Positions 43,376 to 53,839 of a DNA stretch of 64,000 bases are shown here, one piece after another (the stretch's first letter is position 1; each line of letters opens with the position of its first letter). The notes under the pieces were generated by a model. It searched no databases and was not told the origin of the DNA. It was given only the letters and a program-made list of their open reading frames with translations. The translations under genes and the position numbers were made by a program. The stretch comes from Paraphaeosphaeria minitans. Lineage: Eukaryota; Ascomycota; Dothideomycetes; Pleosporales; Didymosphaeriaceae. The DNA is taken from positions 1,674,001 to 1,738,000 of the forward strand of contig WJXW01000002.1 in assembly GCA_015832175.1 (NCBI GenBank), written 5' to 3'.

Positions 43376-45601
43376 CTAAACCACCATCGCCGCCGCCGCC
43401 GTCGGCACCTCCAACGCCGGGATGCTGAACCCATACCCATCCGTGTGCCCCTCGCGATCGCTGGGGCTGATTTCGACCCGCAGCGACACATCCAGCCCAT
43501 AGCGTCCGCAGAGCCCCGTAGCCGCGAGCCCCCTGGCGGCGGGGTGCTCTGTGCCGGCGCCTTGCTCGCCGACGTGTATCGGCTTGCGCGTGTTGGCCTT
43601 CCTGTCGAGCGGCGGCGACGTCTGCTGCGGGGCGGCGGCGTCGGTCGCGGGCGAGGGCGAGGGCACGGCGTGGGGCTGCGGCGCGGCGGCCGAAGACGTG
43701 CCCGTGGGGGAGGGGTTGGACTCGCAGATGATGGCGTAGTTGCGCGAGGGCATGGTCGCGTGGTTGGTGTCGGCCGTCTTCTTCTTGACGTCGATGCTGC
43801 CGTTGGGTTCGCCGTTTCCGTGGCCGTTGGTTACTACACCGTTGGCCTGGCCGGCGGGCCGCGGGTCGCGGTCGAAGATCTCGAGGAGCGTCTCGTCGGT
43901 GTCGCGGTCTAGGTGGTGGATCTTGTTTCGCTTGGCGAGCAGGTTCGCGACCGCCTGGGGCGGGGGTTTGTTGGTGATGGCGGAGGACACGACGTTGGGC
44001 ATGTAGCGGAAGTCCTGCTCGGCCGGGACGCCGAGCTTGGGGTTGGAGTAGAAGCGGCCGATGGCTGCGAGATGGACGTCACCACCGAGGATGGTTACGC
44101 GGACGGAGTGCTCCTTGGAGAAGGTCTGGAGCATATGGATGAGGTCACGGCGCTCGGTTTTGTGTTGATGAGCGGTGTAGTGGTCGTCCAAATCATCTAG
44201 CAGATCGACACTGCCGTCAAATTGGTTGAATAAACCACCTGCAAAGCCGAATCGCTTGTTCAAAAACTTGATTGGACCGATAATGGGGGACGATAGAATG
44301 TTTTCAAGCCACTGGAGACGCGGATACGCGATTGGCACTCCGAGCAGCAGGATAAGGTGCTTCAACTCCTTATTTGCCGAAAATTCTTCGTTCAGGCGTC
44401 CGAAAATCATGCGATAAGTTTCCGGATAGTTGATTTGATGCCGAGTACGTTCAGTACGTGCGTCAATGCCACAGAACGCGATGCGAGCGCCCAGTTGTGC
44501 ATAGATGCTGCGACTTCTCTCCTCGACATACGGGCCTGGTTTCTGACCTACAATGTAGGACGGATCTTGAACATCGTTGGTCATCACAAACGTCTTCTTG
44601 AGTTGTTCAGGGTCGACTTCTGTGCCTTCTGGTCCCGCACTCATTGTCTGTGGCGCATCCGTAGTGTATGTGCTCTTCGGCGGTGCCATATGTTGCTGGA
44701 ATAGCAGATAGTACTTGTGCGCTACACCACCAATTCCCCTGAAAACGGCGCAACGCATGAAACGATCCGTATATGAGCCGAAGCCGTCGATAATATCGTG
44801 GTCATCCCAGATGTTGACCTGCGGAATCTGACCGTTGGCGGTGGAGAAGGGCGCAAGACCGTACCATCGCACATAGTTGTTGAAGTAGTACTCGTCGCAA
44901 TCGGCGCGCATCTTTTCGGCAAAGGGAAACTCGCGTCTCTTGTGCGGGTTTGAGATAGCGGTCCAGGGCTTCAAGGGACCGTCCACGCGCACCCCGTCGT
45001 TGTAGATCTGATCTCCTCCACCCAACATAACGTGAAACGGCTTCTGAGCATGCATGCGCAGCACATCGTTCCACAGCGCAGGGCCAGACCAAGCGTCAAC
45101 GTCGGTTCCAACACTGAAGCCATTGCACGAGTGAAAGAGGATGCGCATCGACTGCGAGATCGAAGGCACAACGAAGACCTGTGGCTTCTCCGCCTTGGAC
45201 TCATCTGCGTACGTGAGACCCTTAACGCTATATTTCCAGCGCGACTCGAAGTCCTGGAAGGGCAGGTGGATCAAGAAGCGCCAAAATGCCTTGTCGATGT
45301 CTTCGTAGAGCTTGTCGGCGGGGAAGCGGTTGGCACCCACGGTGAAGGATGCCTTCTCAATAGATCCATCCACGGCGCCCACAGGAGCCAGCGTCAACTC
45401 GGGAGTCTCTTGTCCGGGTCTCGTCACTACGAGCACGCTGCCATGCCAGGTAGACGCTCCGAGCTCCTTGCTCGTGCGCCTATAGTTGAGCAGCGGACCT
45501 ACCAAGACTTCCAGGCCAGGCGCGGTGCTAACAAGCTGCGGACCATGCCCAATTCCTTCCGCACCGCTAGGATCTGTGTGTGTCTGTACTTGGGCAGCCA
45601 T
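43376..45601 (-). CDS. PhoD-like metallophosphatase, 741 aa
   Basis: Single-exon protein of the PhoD-like phosphatase superfamily, the large fungal cytosolic form. The metallophosphatase core is intact: MLGGGDQIYNDGV (about residue 195), VNIWDDHDIIDGFGSYTD (about 265), and VTILGGDVHLAAIGRF (about 515), whose Asp and His residues coordinate the metal pair. No signal peptide precedes the core, unlike secreted bacterial PhoD. The last 150 residues are low-complexity (proline/alanine/serine), followed by a conserved-looking end (GLCGRYGLDVSLRVEISPSD). The substrate is unknown. A GC-rich plus-strand frame inside it is a shadow. It converges with the mitochondrial gene. Confidence 0.9.
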   Translation of the reverse strand: MAAQVQTHTDPSGAEGIGHGPQLVSTAPGLEVLVGPLLNYRRTSKELGASTWHGSVLVVTRPGQETPELTLAPVGAVDGSIEKASFTVGANRFPADKLYEDIDKAFWRFLIHLPFQDFESRWKYSVKGLTYADESKAEKPQVFVVPSISQSMRILFHSCNGFSVGTDVDAWSGPALWNDVLRMHAQKPFHVMLGGGDQIYNDGVRVDGPLKPWTAISNPHKRREFPFAEKMRADCDEYYFNNYVRWYGLAPFSTANGQIPQVNIWDDHDIIDGFGSYTDRFMRCAVFRGIGGVAHKYYLLFQQHMAPPKSTYTTDAPQTMSAGPEGTEVDPEQLKKTFVMTNDVQDPSYIVGQKPGPYVEERSRSIYAQLGARIAFCGIDARTERTRHQINYPETYRMIFGRLNEEFSANKELKHLILLLGVPIAYPRLQWLENILSSPIIGPIKFLNKRFGFAGGLFNQFDGSVDLLDDLDDHYTAHQHKTERRDLIHMLQTFSKEHSVRVTILGGDVHLAAIGRFYSNPKLGVPAEQDFRYMPNVVSSAITNKPPPQAVANLLAKRNKIHHLDRDTDETLLEIFDRDPRPAGQANGVVTNGHGNGEPNGSIDVKKKTADTNHATMPSRNYAIICESNPSPTGTSSAAAPQPHAVPSPSPATDAAAPQQTSPPLDRKANTRKPIHVGEQGAGTEHPAARGLAATGLCGRYGLDVSLRVEISPSDREGHTDGYGFSIPALEVPTAAAAMVV

Positions 45602-47044
45602 CGCGGCGGTTGCGAATGCGGTTCAAAGGGGTACGAAGGAAGGGATAGTGGCTTCGATTACGACGCAAGACCTCTGCTGCGCACAACAGTTAGCATACGC
45701 ATCGAGCAGGTAGAAATAGCGCGCATGATTCCACGCCCAAGGATACACCCACATGGAAACTTAGAGGCGCGTCTATGGGCTGAGCGCAACCGTAGCTCTT
45801 GCGCCTTGGAAGCCCGAACTATGCGCGAGAGGCGAAAGCAAATGGAAGATGAATGATAAGTGTGGAGGGCGGGGTCGTCTGCAGATTACAGCTGAATCTC
45901 CAAGCCTGCGATCAGCGCGGAACGAGTGCGTCAAGAGGGGAGCGCCTGTGTTTTGATACGATGGGCTTATGAGGGTTGCAACTAGCCCCAATGAGTCCCG
46001 GTTTGATGGTTCAGCCAAGACTCTGCGGCACACTATCCGGGCACGATGACACGATTGACCTCTTGCATTCTTCATTTGTTTCCTTGAACCATATATCTCG
46101 AGGGCGGCTACGATAATATAATCGAACAGCCACCGTGGCGGTCGTTGGTGGCGATTTGCAATGAGGGCACGCCAGCAGATAGAACCCAGTCCCGGCTAGA
46201 CTACAAGCTTTACATAGACTGCCAGTTTCAGCTTAGACTCTGTAGCGCCGCAAATGGATGACGATGATCTGTGACAAAGCGCTAGGTAAGGGATGTGGAC
46301 TCCAAGAAGGACCGGGACGACCCACACAAAAGCTCTGTGCTGAACCTGAGCCTTCACTGTAATTCATGGCAACTAGAGCGAATGTTGCTTTGCGATGCAG
46401 GAATCTCCCCTATTGTTGTGCATTCCCGGACTCGTCCGTATTCAGCGTCTCGCACGACTTGTGGCATCTGATAAATGCTGATTTGTCAGCCTGGCAAAAA
46501 GACTGGGAGCTCTAACAGGTAAATGGGCACCCATCTGACCGTCGCATTATTCTCGTCTTGCTTGTCGCGAGTGATTTGAAGCAAAGATATCACCTTCTCC
46601 GTGCAATATCGATGAATGTATTTCAACATTGTACATGAACTGACCGATCTACCTCTTCGAGTATAGCGATCCTCGGCGACAGCAACATCATGTGCATTAC
46701 TTGTCCGAGGCCAAATAATCCAAGGCACGATCTCAACTATGCAACCGCATGCCTCAATTCGCTGGGAGATTCTCCCATACTTTTAGGCTGCACGATAACC
46801 TTAGACATATAGTCTTCAGATCCAGCTAGACCGGATCATCCTTCATCGTTTTCCATATCAAGAGATCATACGAAGCGTACAATCGAACCAACTGGAGACC
46901 ACCCCAAGATGCCCCAAGAAAAGGGAGATATCATGCAGTCGTAAGGGACATGAAGTCGAAAATCGACACTAAGGTGAGAGTGACACAAGGAAAAGGGTAT
47001 CATCCTGGTAAACGCCGACTGCCTCCCCGAAGTCAAGTCGCAAA
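45602..47044. other. Long spacer without genes
   Basis: 1.4 kb with short, motif-free frames on both strands. It includes the PhoD promoter at its left side and the DUF2293 gene 3' end at its right. Nothing else seen. Confidence 0.4.
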
Positions 47045-49403
47045 TCAACGCGTGGTATAGTAGCCATTGCTGCCACTGTCCCTTATATATAGACCGGCTC
47101 GGGTCTCGTAGCGCGTTGCCGGCCCACTCATCGCACCACGTTCATTTCCAGGAAGAACTCGCCTATCGTGTAGAGGAGTCCCATCACAGCCAGGAACGTA
47201 AGCACGAGGTGAATGTGGAACAACAACTTCGCGATACGCACCTCTCGGGTCGTGCAAAGGCGAACGACGAGGAGGCATCGGGTAGTACGCATGATCAGCC
47301 GGTGCAGCACGTGGGCGAGCCACTTCATACACATCGTTTCCACTGTTGTACGCTGGTTGGGCTTGGTTAGATATCATATGGGAACCTTGATGACGAGGCT
47401 GTACATCTTGTGCTGGTCTCAGTCGCTTGGAGGTATGTCCGGGATAGTCCTCATACGCAGTGGGCGGATAGTCCTCGTAAGCCGAATACGGGAGGCTCTT
47501 CCGCTTTTGTGCGGGTGGTTCAGGCTCGCGTTCAACGGAGGGCAGTACCATGTCTTGGTCAGATGTTCTCCTGGAACTAGGTGTTAATCTCGGTCTGCTA
47601 CGTTGCGGGGGCGGTTCCTGGTACTGAACAGGGCCCATGGCTTGCCTGCCTAGTGAACGACTATGTCCATGGCCATAGGAAATCGGGTTGCTGTAAGGGC
47701 TCCGAGAGGTTTCGTATGGGCTATTCGCATGGTAGCTATACGCGGGAGATCGGAGGTCTCTAGCTGAGTCGATTGGTTTGAGCTGTTCATGTCAGTCTCA
47801 GGCAGGGCGGGGGAAGGGGCTTCTATGTCAGCGTTGAACACCACGCCAATTCTACTCACGGTAAACAATCGACCTGCAGAGTCACGCATGACTTGCTGGC
47901 CGACTATAGCTGCAGGTTCTTGGGGTGTCCTATTTTGGTAAATAATGGCACATAACAAGTAGAGAACTAGCGACTTACATAGCACCCGGTCGGCCTATAC
48001 CATCATCTGCAATGAGCGAACGCTCCAATGGCCTTCGGGGGTACTGGGTTAACTCACCGTTCGATCGATACATCTCAGCCTGCGCTCGAGAGGGCTCACG
48101 ACCCACGGTCGAACTGGGAGGCAAGGCTCGGACGTCTCCTCGGCTTGCCTGTAAAGGGTAGTGAGAACGGGAAGGACTAGAGACGAGCGATTGCCGCGGT
48201 GAATATGTGGGCATCGGCCGAAGAACTATTGTCCTCCGCGATGCTCTACTCATGTAGGGATCATAAGCACGCATGCGATCAACGAGCTCCGGCTGTAGAT
48301 CCCGCGCAGTGGCTCGGCTAGACACGATCTCCATGCTAGGTTCACGGGTATTGGGAGCCGATGGGCTTTCATCGTCGCTGGTATCCTCGTCATCGTCAAG
48401 CACAATGACCTCGCGGAAAGTCTCTTCCAGCTCGTTGCTCGCTTCGTCCGTCTCGTCTCGCCATTCCTTGAGCTTTGCTAGTGACACATGCTCAACTTGT
48501 TGTCGAGCTTCGGTCCACGTGCCCGTTTTGTGCTTGAGGATGTTGTCATACTCGGTGTATGTGTGGCGAATATGTGCAACAACTGCAAGCTGTACACGGC
48601 GAGCTAAAGAAAGTTCTTTCGCGTTGCCGACTCTGTCAGTTCCCTGGGAAGAGTCAGTCGCCCGTTTACTAGTACGCCAGTATATATGTACTTCTTCGAA
48701 GGCGTGATTGACGATTGAGGTCAGGTCGGCTTCGGGGATCTTGGGAAAGATCTCGCGGATGGCACCACGTATATGCTCCTTGTGCTCAGTATCAGTCACG
48801 GGTTTACCGTGAAGAGCCTGTCGCTGTTCATAGTTCGCTATCCCCCTCTCAACATAAGCTGGGCCATACACAGGGCTGCCTCTAATACGGCGTAGGCCAC
48901 CTTCATCGTATCGGTACCCGAACTTGCTGCAAGCGAGTTTGATAATCTCAATGGGGAAATGATGACCAATGCGATGGACATGAGAAGAAATCTTTTCAGG
49001 GTCAAAGAAGGCCTTGGTGCGTGGTTTCGCCTGTACAGATTAGATTTGCACGATTATGAAAAAGACCATAATGATCACGCTTACCGACACAATGTGTACG
49101 TCGAGGTTTCGCTGCCGGCATTGTTCCTTGCACCATTCTGTTATCTCCGGATGTCCCACTGGAATGTATCCGAAACCAGGTGGTGCAGCATCATGATATG
49201 TGAGCTGCAAGAATGTTAGTCGGTCGGAATGGTCGAGATGCTAGAGCAAGACGGACGGAAGACTTGAGTTTTCGCTTCTCTTGGGTGATAGCCTCAAGGA
49301 CGATCTTGTACGGTTTCTTCTTTCGAAGAGTGGCCCCGGGGCGATCATGCGGCGCCGCAGCCAACACTCCACGGTGGGAGGTTGCGCGAGATGCACGTGT
49401 CAT
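47045..49403 (-). CDS. DUF2293-domain protein, 708 aa
   Basis: Five exons (49403-49257, 49204-49085, 49030-47979, 47929-47860, 47782-47045) join in frame. The N-terminus is basic (LRKKKPYKIVLEAITQEKRKL), followed by YHDAAPPGFGYIPVGHPEIT and WCKEQCRQRNLDVHIVS, then KAFFDPEKISSHVHRIGHHF, a typical arrangement in fungal members. The DUF2293 domain proper covers about residues 150-250 (HIRGAIREIFPKIPEADLTS, then HAFEEVHIYWR). The C-terminal 400 residues are disordered, rich in arginine, proline, serine and tyrosine, with an acidic patch (VLDDDEDTSDDE) and a repeated YEDYP unit. The role is unknown; a nuclear or chromatin function is a guess from composition. It is divergent from the LYR-like gene. 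Confidence 0.85.
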
Positions 49404-49900
49404 TCCAGGTATAGATGACAACGGTGATGGGATGTGTCCAGGGCAGTTGACCAGAGTGGGCAGGGCAGACTGGAGAGAAGGCGGCACATATATATGGTTA
49501 CAGATATGCCAAGGCCGCGGTGAAAGACTGCAGTGGGAGGACCTCAGCACGTATGTTCGCGTCGTGTGGCTTTGATTTCGATGAACGGTCGTGAAGACCG
49601 TACTGCTTTTGGTGTATATACTGTGCTGTGGACGTGAGTAGTTAGTCGATGTCGTCGCGCACGGTTGGCAAATTCCCAAATGGAGAATATCTACAATGAG
49701 CCCAGAGACTCAGCCCGCGCTCGCAAATGCAAATGTTGTGGCCGCTGTAGGGTTGAAGGTGGCGGGGAGAAGAAGGAGAAGTGAGGCGACGCTGCCGTTG
49801 GCCTTGAGACGCGAGCCGGCTGCGGCCCAACAATCTTCCAGTCTCGCCGCGCCAAACCAATCAGTGACCTCCGCATTCCCGCCCTTCCATCATCTCAACT
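49404..49900. promoter_or_regulatory. Shared divergent promoter, DUF2293 / LYR-like
   Basis: 497 bp between divergent starts, GC-rich near the LYR-like gene. The frames on either strand here are unsupported. Confidence 0.4.
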
Positions 49901-50355
49901 ATGTCACAGCAGGAGATTGTTCACGCATACAGGCACCTCTTTCGTCAAGGGCTCCGCGCAATACAATTCTCCAAGCCTGCGCGCTTCACTTTACGCGACC
50001 GAATTCGCCTGGCCTTCCGCAAAGGCTCTGCCTCCGACTTCGACGCGGAACGGATCAAGAATACCCTGGAGTTCCTACAATACGCCACGAAGGAGAACGG
50101 TCTCGAGCATAAGATAGTGAAGAATCTTTTGTTTGTTTGGTGGAGTCAACGAGATGGCGGCAAGAGCAAACCAAGTCAGAAGAATATGTCAGTTGCTTGC
50201 TCTTCTATCTAGGATTTGGCTAACAATCAATCAGGCCCCGTGAAGAGCTGCGCATGAAGACGACCGCCTTTGACGCTTTCAACCATAACATAGATATGCT
50301 GAACGAGAGCATGTATATCTGCATTCCTGCCATGACCGTCCGCGACCCTGTTTGA
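49901..50355 (+). CDS. LYR-like small protein (DUF1763 type), 135 aa
   Basis: Exons 49901-50187 and 50235-50355 (47-bp intron, donor GTCAGT, acceptor ATCAG) give 135 aa. The N-terminal EIVHAYRHLFRQGLRAI matches the LYR/Complex1 motif form (YRhLlR), followed by a phenylalanine-arginine region (FTLRDRIRLAFRK) and an arginine/lysine-rich helix ending the domain. LYR proteins usually act in mitochondria as partners of acyl carrier protein in assembly of respiratory complexes, Fe-S delivery or ribosomes. Which partner is served here cannot be told. Fungal members of about this length are annotated as DUF1763; that match is from memory. The C-terminal exon is well joined (KTTAFDAFNHNIDMLNES). Confidence 0.75.
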
Positions 50356-50523
50356 AGCCTTCCCGGTCCTCAATTCACACACGTCCGCTCCATGAAGCTA
50401 CCTGCACAGAGGCTCTTGGGGTGACACATTGGATATGGTCAGGTTCTTCAGAAAAGCGGCGCCTGGGGACAGCTCTTGTGTAGGATGTTGGGATGTGGAC
50501 AGCACTCAGAGATCCATGCAGAA

Positions 50524-51438
50524 TCAGAAGAAGTCGTCCAGGAAGTCCTCCGAGCGGTCTTGATTGCTGGTCGACGCCATATTCTCCTCAGAGAAGAGGT
50601 CGTCGTAGGCATGCTCCTTTTGGTACTTCTGCTCTTTCCTGTCCTTCATGATGCGGGCTTCTTCCTTCTTCTACAGCTGAGTCAGTGCTGGTGTTCATAG
50701 AGGGAAGTGATATGGAAAAGAGGATTAACGGCAGAGCAAGCCGTGAACCAGGCACAAGGAAGTCTAAACATACGCGAGCCTGTTGTGCGTCCCTATCCTT
50801 CTTCCTCAGCTCTTTCTGGCGAGCCTCTTTCTCCATAGCTAAATCCGGGTACTTCTCGATCTTGGTCTTGTTGAGGCGATTGACTATGGGATTTTCCCGC
50901 TTCTCAACATGTATCCGCTTGACCTTTGAGACGATTAGTGACTGCTGGCTTGCCGTAGACCTGTATGGTTCTAACCTTTCGCTGGTCTTTGAAGCCCACC
51001 TGTCCGACAGCCATACTGCCATCCTTCTTCAGATTCGACCAAGGCGTGTAAATCACTGTGATGTTGTCCTTCTTGTTGCCTGCAATTGTCAGCTGCATTG
51101 AACATGGCGAGAGTAGCATCGTAGACCGACCTTCGATACTGTTCGCCTTGGTCAACTGCGCACAGTCCACCAACAACCCTTGATCAATACTCTCCCAGTC
51201 CTGCCCATCAGGCAGACGCACGTAGATATGCGCCGAGGAAAGATTGTCCACGTGGAACCAGACATCTTCGTCCCAGCCATATTTGATCAACTCCTCATCT
51301 AGGCTTTCCGTTAGCCTTCGGCACACTTGAAATCGAGCAACCTCAACGAAGATATTACTACGCACTTTCTACTTTGTCTTTGCCGACGTATACGAAGGCG
51401 GCAGGGGACACCGTGTTCGAGCTGAAGTAGTACACCAT
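50524..51438 (-). CDS. CCDC25 homologue (NFACT-R/DUF814 domain)
   Basis: Five exons (51438-51366, 51298-51131, 51079-50976, 50923-50774, 50670-50524) give 213 aa, close to the animal protein's 208. The start MVYYFSSNTVSPAAFVYVGK is highly characteristic. The NFACT-R fold follows: NEELIKYGWDEDVWFHVDNL, SSAHIYVRLPDGQ, then VIYTPWSNLKKDGSMAVGQV. The C-terminal third is a charged coiled coil (KEARQKELRKKDRDAQQARK) ending in DFLDDFF. The nucleotide/RNA-binding NFACT-R domain suggests a translation-related or RNA-binding role in fungi; the mammalian DNA-sensing role should not be transferred. Divergent from MZT1. Confidence 0.92.
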
Positions 51439-52061
51439 ACTGCGACAATCTCAAGGAAGGACAAACAAGGCGCGGTTTTGGATAGCCAGTTGGCTGAAAT
51501 CTGCTTGCAAGATCGTGGTGAGGAAGTTGGTGGATTGTAGAATTATGGTGGGGCTAGCGGGGTCAGCCACTGTGTGGCGGCCGAGAGAGGCAAACCGCAT
51601 CGTGCTCGAGCGGAGCGCAAACGTAACGGACAAAGTTGGAAATCGTAGGTTTGAGGCCTTCGATGAAGTACCGCGGAATGCTCTTCGTTCAATCATTTCT
51701 CATAAAAATCAGTTCGTACGCTTCTGCACAGACTGATCTGTACCGTCAAATCAATAGGCATCTGCATTGCGAGCTTTCCTTCTTAATGTTGTTTTTGCGC
51801 CATTTTCCAAAACCGGAAGGACTCTCAAACACAATTTTCAGAAGTAAATCAGAATGGCCACAAAGCTTGGGCCACAGTTTTCACGTGACGCGGGGGAAGC
51901 CGCTGGAGTGTGCGGGAAGTCGCGACTCGGTTGTTGTTGTCGAGAGTTTGAACAATCGCCGAACGAACCCATTGACAACCACCACCAACCACTGCTTGCC
52001 CCGTTGACAACCACCACCAGACAACCACCACCAATTGTGTACCGTAGCAGCTTCAAGGAAA
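51439..52061. promoter_or_regulatory. Shared divergent promoter, CCDC25 / MZT1
   Basis: 623-bp region. Three imperfect copies of ACAACCACCACCA lie at about 51975-52034, just upstream of the MZT1 start, forming a short CA-rich direct repeat probably in its leader. Confidence 0.45.
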
Positions 52062-52453
52062 ATGCCCGCAGACGCTGCACCCCCACAAGACGTCAAGCGC
52101 AAAGCCGCGCGCGAAGTCATCGACATCCTCCACGAGATTGCGACACTGCTCGTACGCGTCTGCCAATCGTCGACAAAAACGCACCAGGCCCTGCTGACAA
52201 GCTGTAGAACACCAAGCTCGACCGCCAGCAGCTTTCCTACTGCGTATCGCTCATCGAAAATGGCGCACATCCCGAGGCCTTAGCCGTACGTCCACCTCGC
52301 CGCAGCGCCATGCACTTGTTATCTCAGACCCGTACATGTGCGACGTGCAAGCATGCGTACTGATAACCGCCGCAGAACGTCATCCGCGAGCTGCGCGAAG
52401 AATACGGCACCGACTCGATTGACGGCGGCGCAGAAGAGGCTGGAGCACGTTGA
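52062..52453 (+). CDS. MZT1: MZT1/MOZART1, gamma-tubulin complex factor
   Basis: Microprotein that binds gamma-tubulin complex proteins and is required for microtubule nucleation at spindle pole bodies. Three exons (52062-52151, 52208-52285, 52376-52453) give 81 aa. The conserved core spans all three: KAAREVIDILHEIATLL, then NTKLDRQQLSYCVSLIENG and HPEALANVIRELREE. Both introns (56 and 90 bp) fall exactly at codon boundaries. The acidic C-tail (DGGAEEAGAR) is typical of variable ends. Unspliced translation gives nothing sensible, so prediction without intron handling would miss this gene. Confidence 0.93.
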
Positions 52454-53022
52454 GCTGGCCTGCAATCACGATATCGTTGACCGGGCCTCGATGTCGATAG
52501 ATACCTACGGCCGGGTTCGCAGCAGATCCGGGACCGCTTCACCGCCAGACGTGTATCTATTTGGAACTGGGCTTGTGCAGACTTGGCTACAGTTGGCGAC
52601 CTTGCAAGCTTGCAAGCACGCAAGCACGTCGTCTCTTATCGGAAGCATGCTTACCCCAGAAGTGAGGGCACATGCACGCTATAGTGCGGGGCACCATGCG
52701 CCAACCGCCAAGCGCGAATGCAGTCCAACGACGTCGCGCATTGTTATCAGGCCCTCAGGACAACGCGATCAAGGTGTGAAGAAACCAGGCCCACAGGTCG
52801 GGCGAGCGCCAGGTCGCTGGGTGGGAGTCATGCATGCTCACGCTTCCATCCGGCACACGACAACAGGTTGCTGCCGAGGTAGTAGAAGTAGTTATTATGT
52901 AGTGTCTCTAGTATAGCTGCAAATGCAATGTAGCGAGGGTATCTTCAGAAACAAAAACGGGCCCGACACCGAATGAGACAAGCGCTGTAGATAGGTAGAA
53001 AGGGTGGAGTGAATGAGTGGAA
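52454..53022. other. Intergenic, convergent 3' ends
   Basis: 569 bp between convergent MZT1 and GNAT genes; a long plus-strand frame crossing MZT1 is a shadow. No gene seen. Confidence 0.4.
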
Positions 53023-53839
53023 TCATCTGCTACCCCAGGTAGGAGATGAACGTCTCTGGCGGAAGTTGCCCTTCTCATCGGCCACCTTCTCGAGGGCCTT
53101 CTCAGCCTTGGCCTCCTGCTGGTCCATGAAGCTGTTGTAGAGGCCGGGAAGAATGCGCTTGGAATCTGCTCCCCCGTTAGCCCGTTGCTGAAATGCATCC
53201 CTTGTATAACGAAAAAAAAAAAAAAAAAAAAAACTCACTCGCATGGTCCCTCCCGAAGACGATGCCGTCGGCGCCCCTCTCTCCCGCGACCTTGACAGCC
53301 TCCTCCAGAAGCCCCACGCCCACGCCCTTGCCCCGGTACTTCAACCGCACCGTCCAGGCACGCACAACGGCTTGGCCGCGCTTCCTGCGTCCCTGCTTCT
53401 TCTTGGCGGCTTCGTCGGCCCAGCCCAGCACGAGCGCCCCGATGACTTCCTCGCCCCATCGCACGACGATCATGCGGTCGTCGCCTAGCCACTCCCAGTC
53501 CGTCTCCTCGGCGTGCGTGAGGTAACGCCCGGTAGCCCACCTCACCGCCACGAGGCAGGCCATCAGGATGCCGCCGATGGTCGGGCCCAGCATGTACAGG
53601 TCGTCGGTCGTCTTCCAGAAGCGCTGCAGGAGGATGGCGATGAAGAGGGCGAAGCCGCCGAGGTGCAGCGGGTGGAAGATGAGCATCTTGCTCGCGATCT
53701 GACGCTGCTGGGCGACCGAGTCGGCGATCAGACGGAGGCCATCGACGCGGTCGTCCTCGGTGGAGGCCGTGTAGGTGCGGAGTTGCGGCAGGCCATCGGT
53801 AGGCGCGGCGGCGGGAACGAGGACGGACTCGGTCGACAT
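53023..53839 (-). CDS. Membrane-anchored GNAT acetyltransferase
   Basis: Exons 53839-53239 and 53165-53023 give 247 aa. The 73-bp intron contains a run of 22 T (A on the plus strand). Two hydrophobic segments (LGGFALFIAILLQRFW and MLGPTIGGILMACLVAVRWA, about residues 60-105) anchor it. The GNAT core follows with MIVVRWGEEVIGALVLGW and the acetyl-CoA binding loop LKYRGKGVGVGLLEEAVKVA. The C-terminal exon is a charged helix (QQEAKAEKALEKVADEKGNF). The chosen start begins MSTESVLVPAAAP. The frame is open further upstream, and a possible extra 5' exon at about 54351-54200 could extend the protein. Acyl acceptor unknown. Confidence 0.75.

Noticed and set aside
43445..43912. Plus-strand frame opposite the C-terminus of the PhoD-like gene
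   Set aside because: Low-complexity arginine/glycine composition mirrors the proline/alanine-rich tail on the minus strand.
52338..52916. 192-codon plus-strand frame overlapping MZT1
   Set aside because: Out of frame with the clearly conserved MZT1 exons and without motifs.
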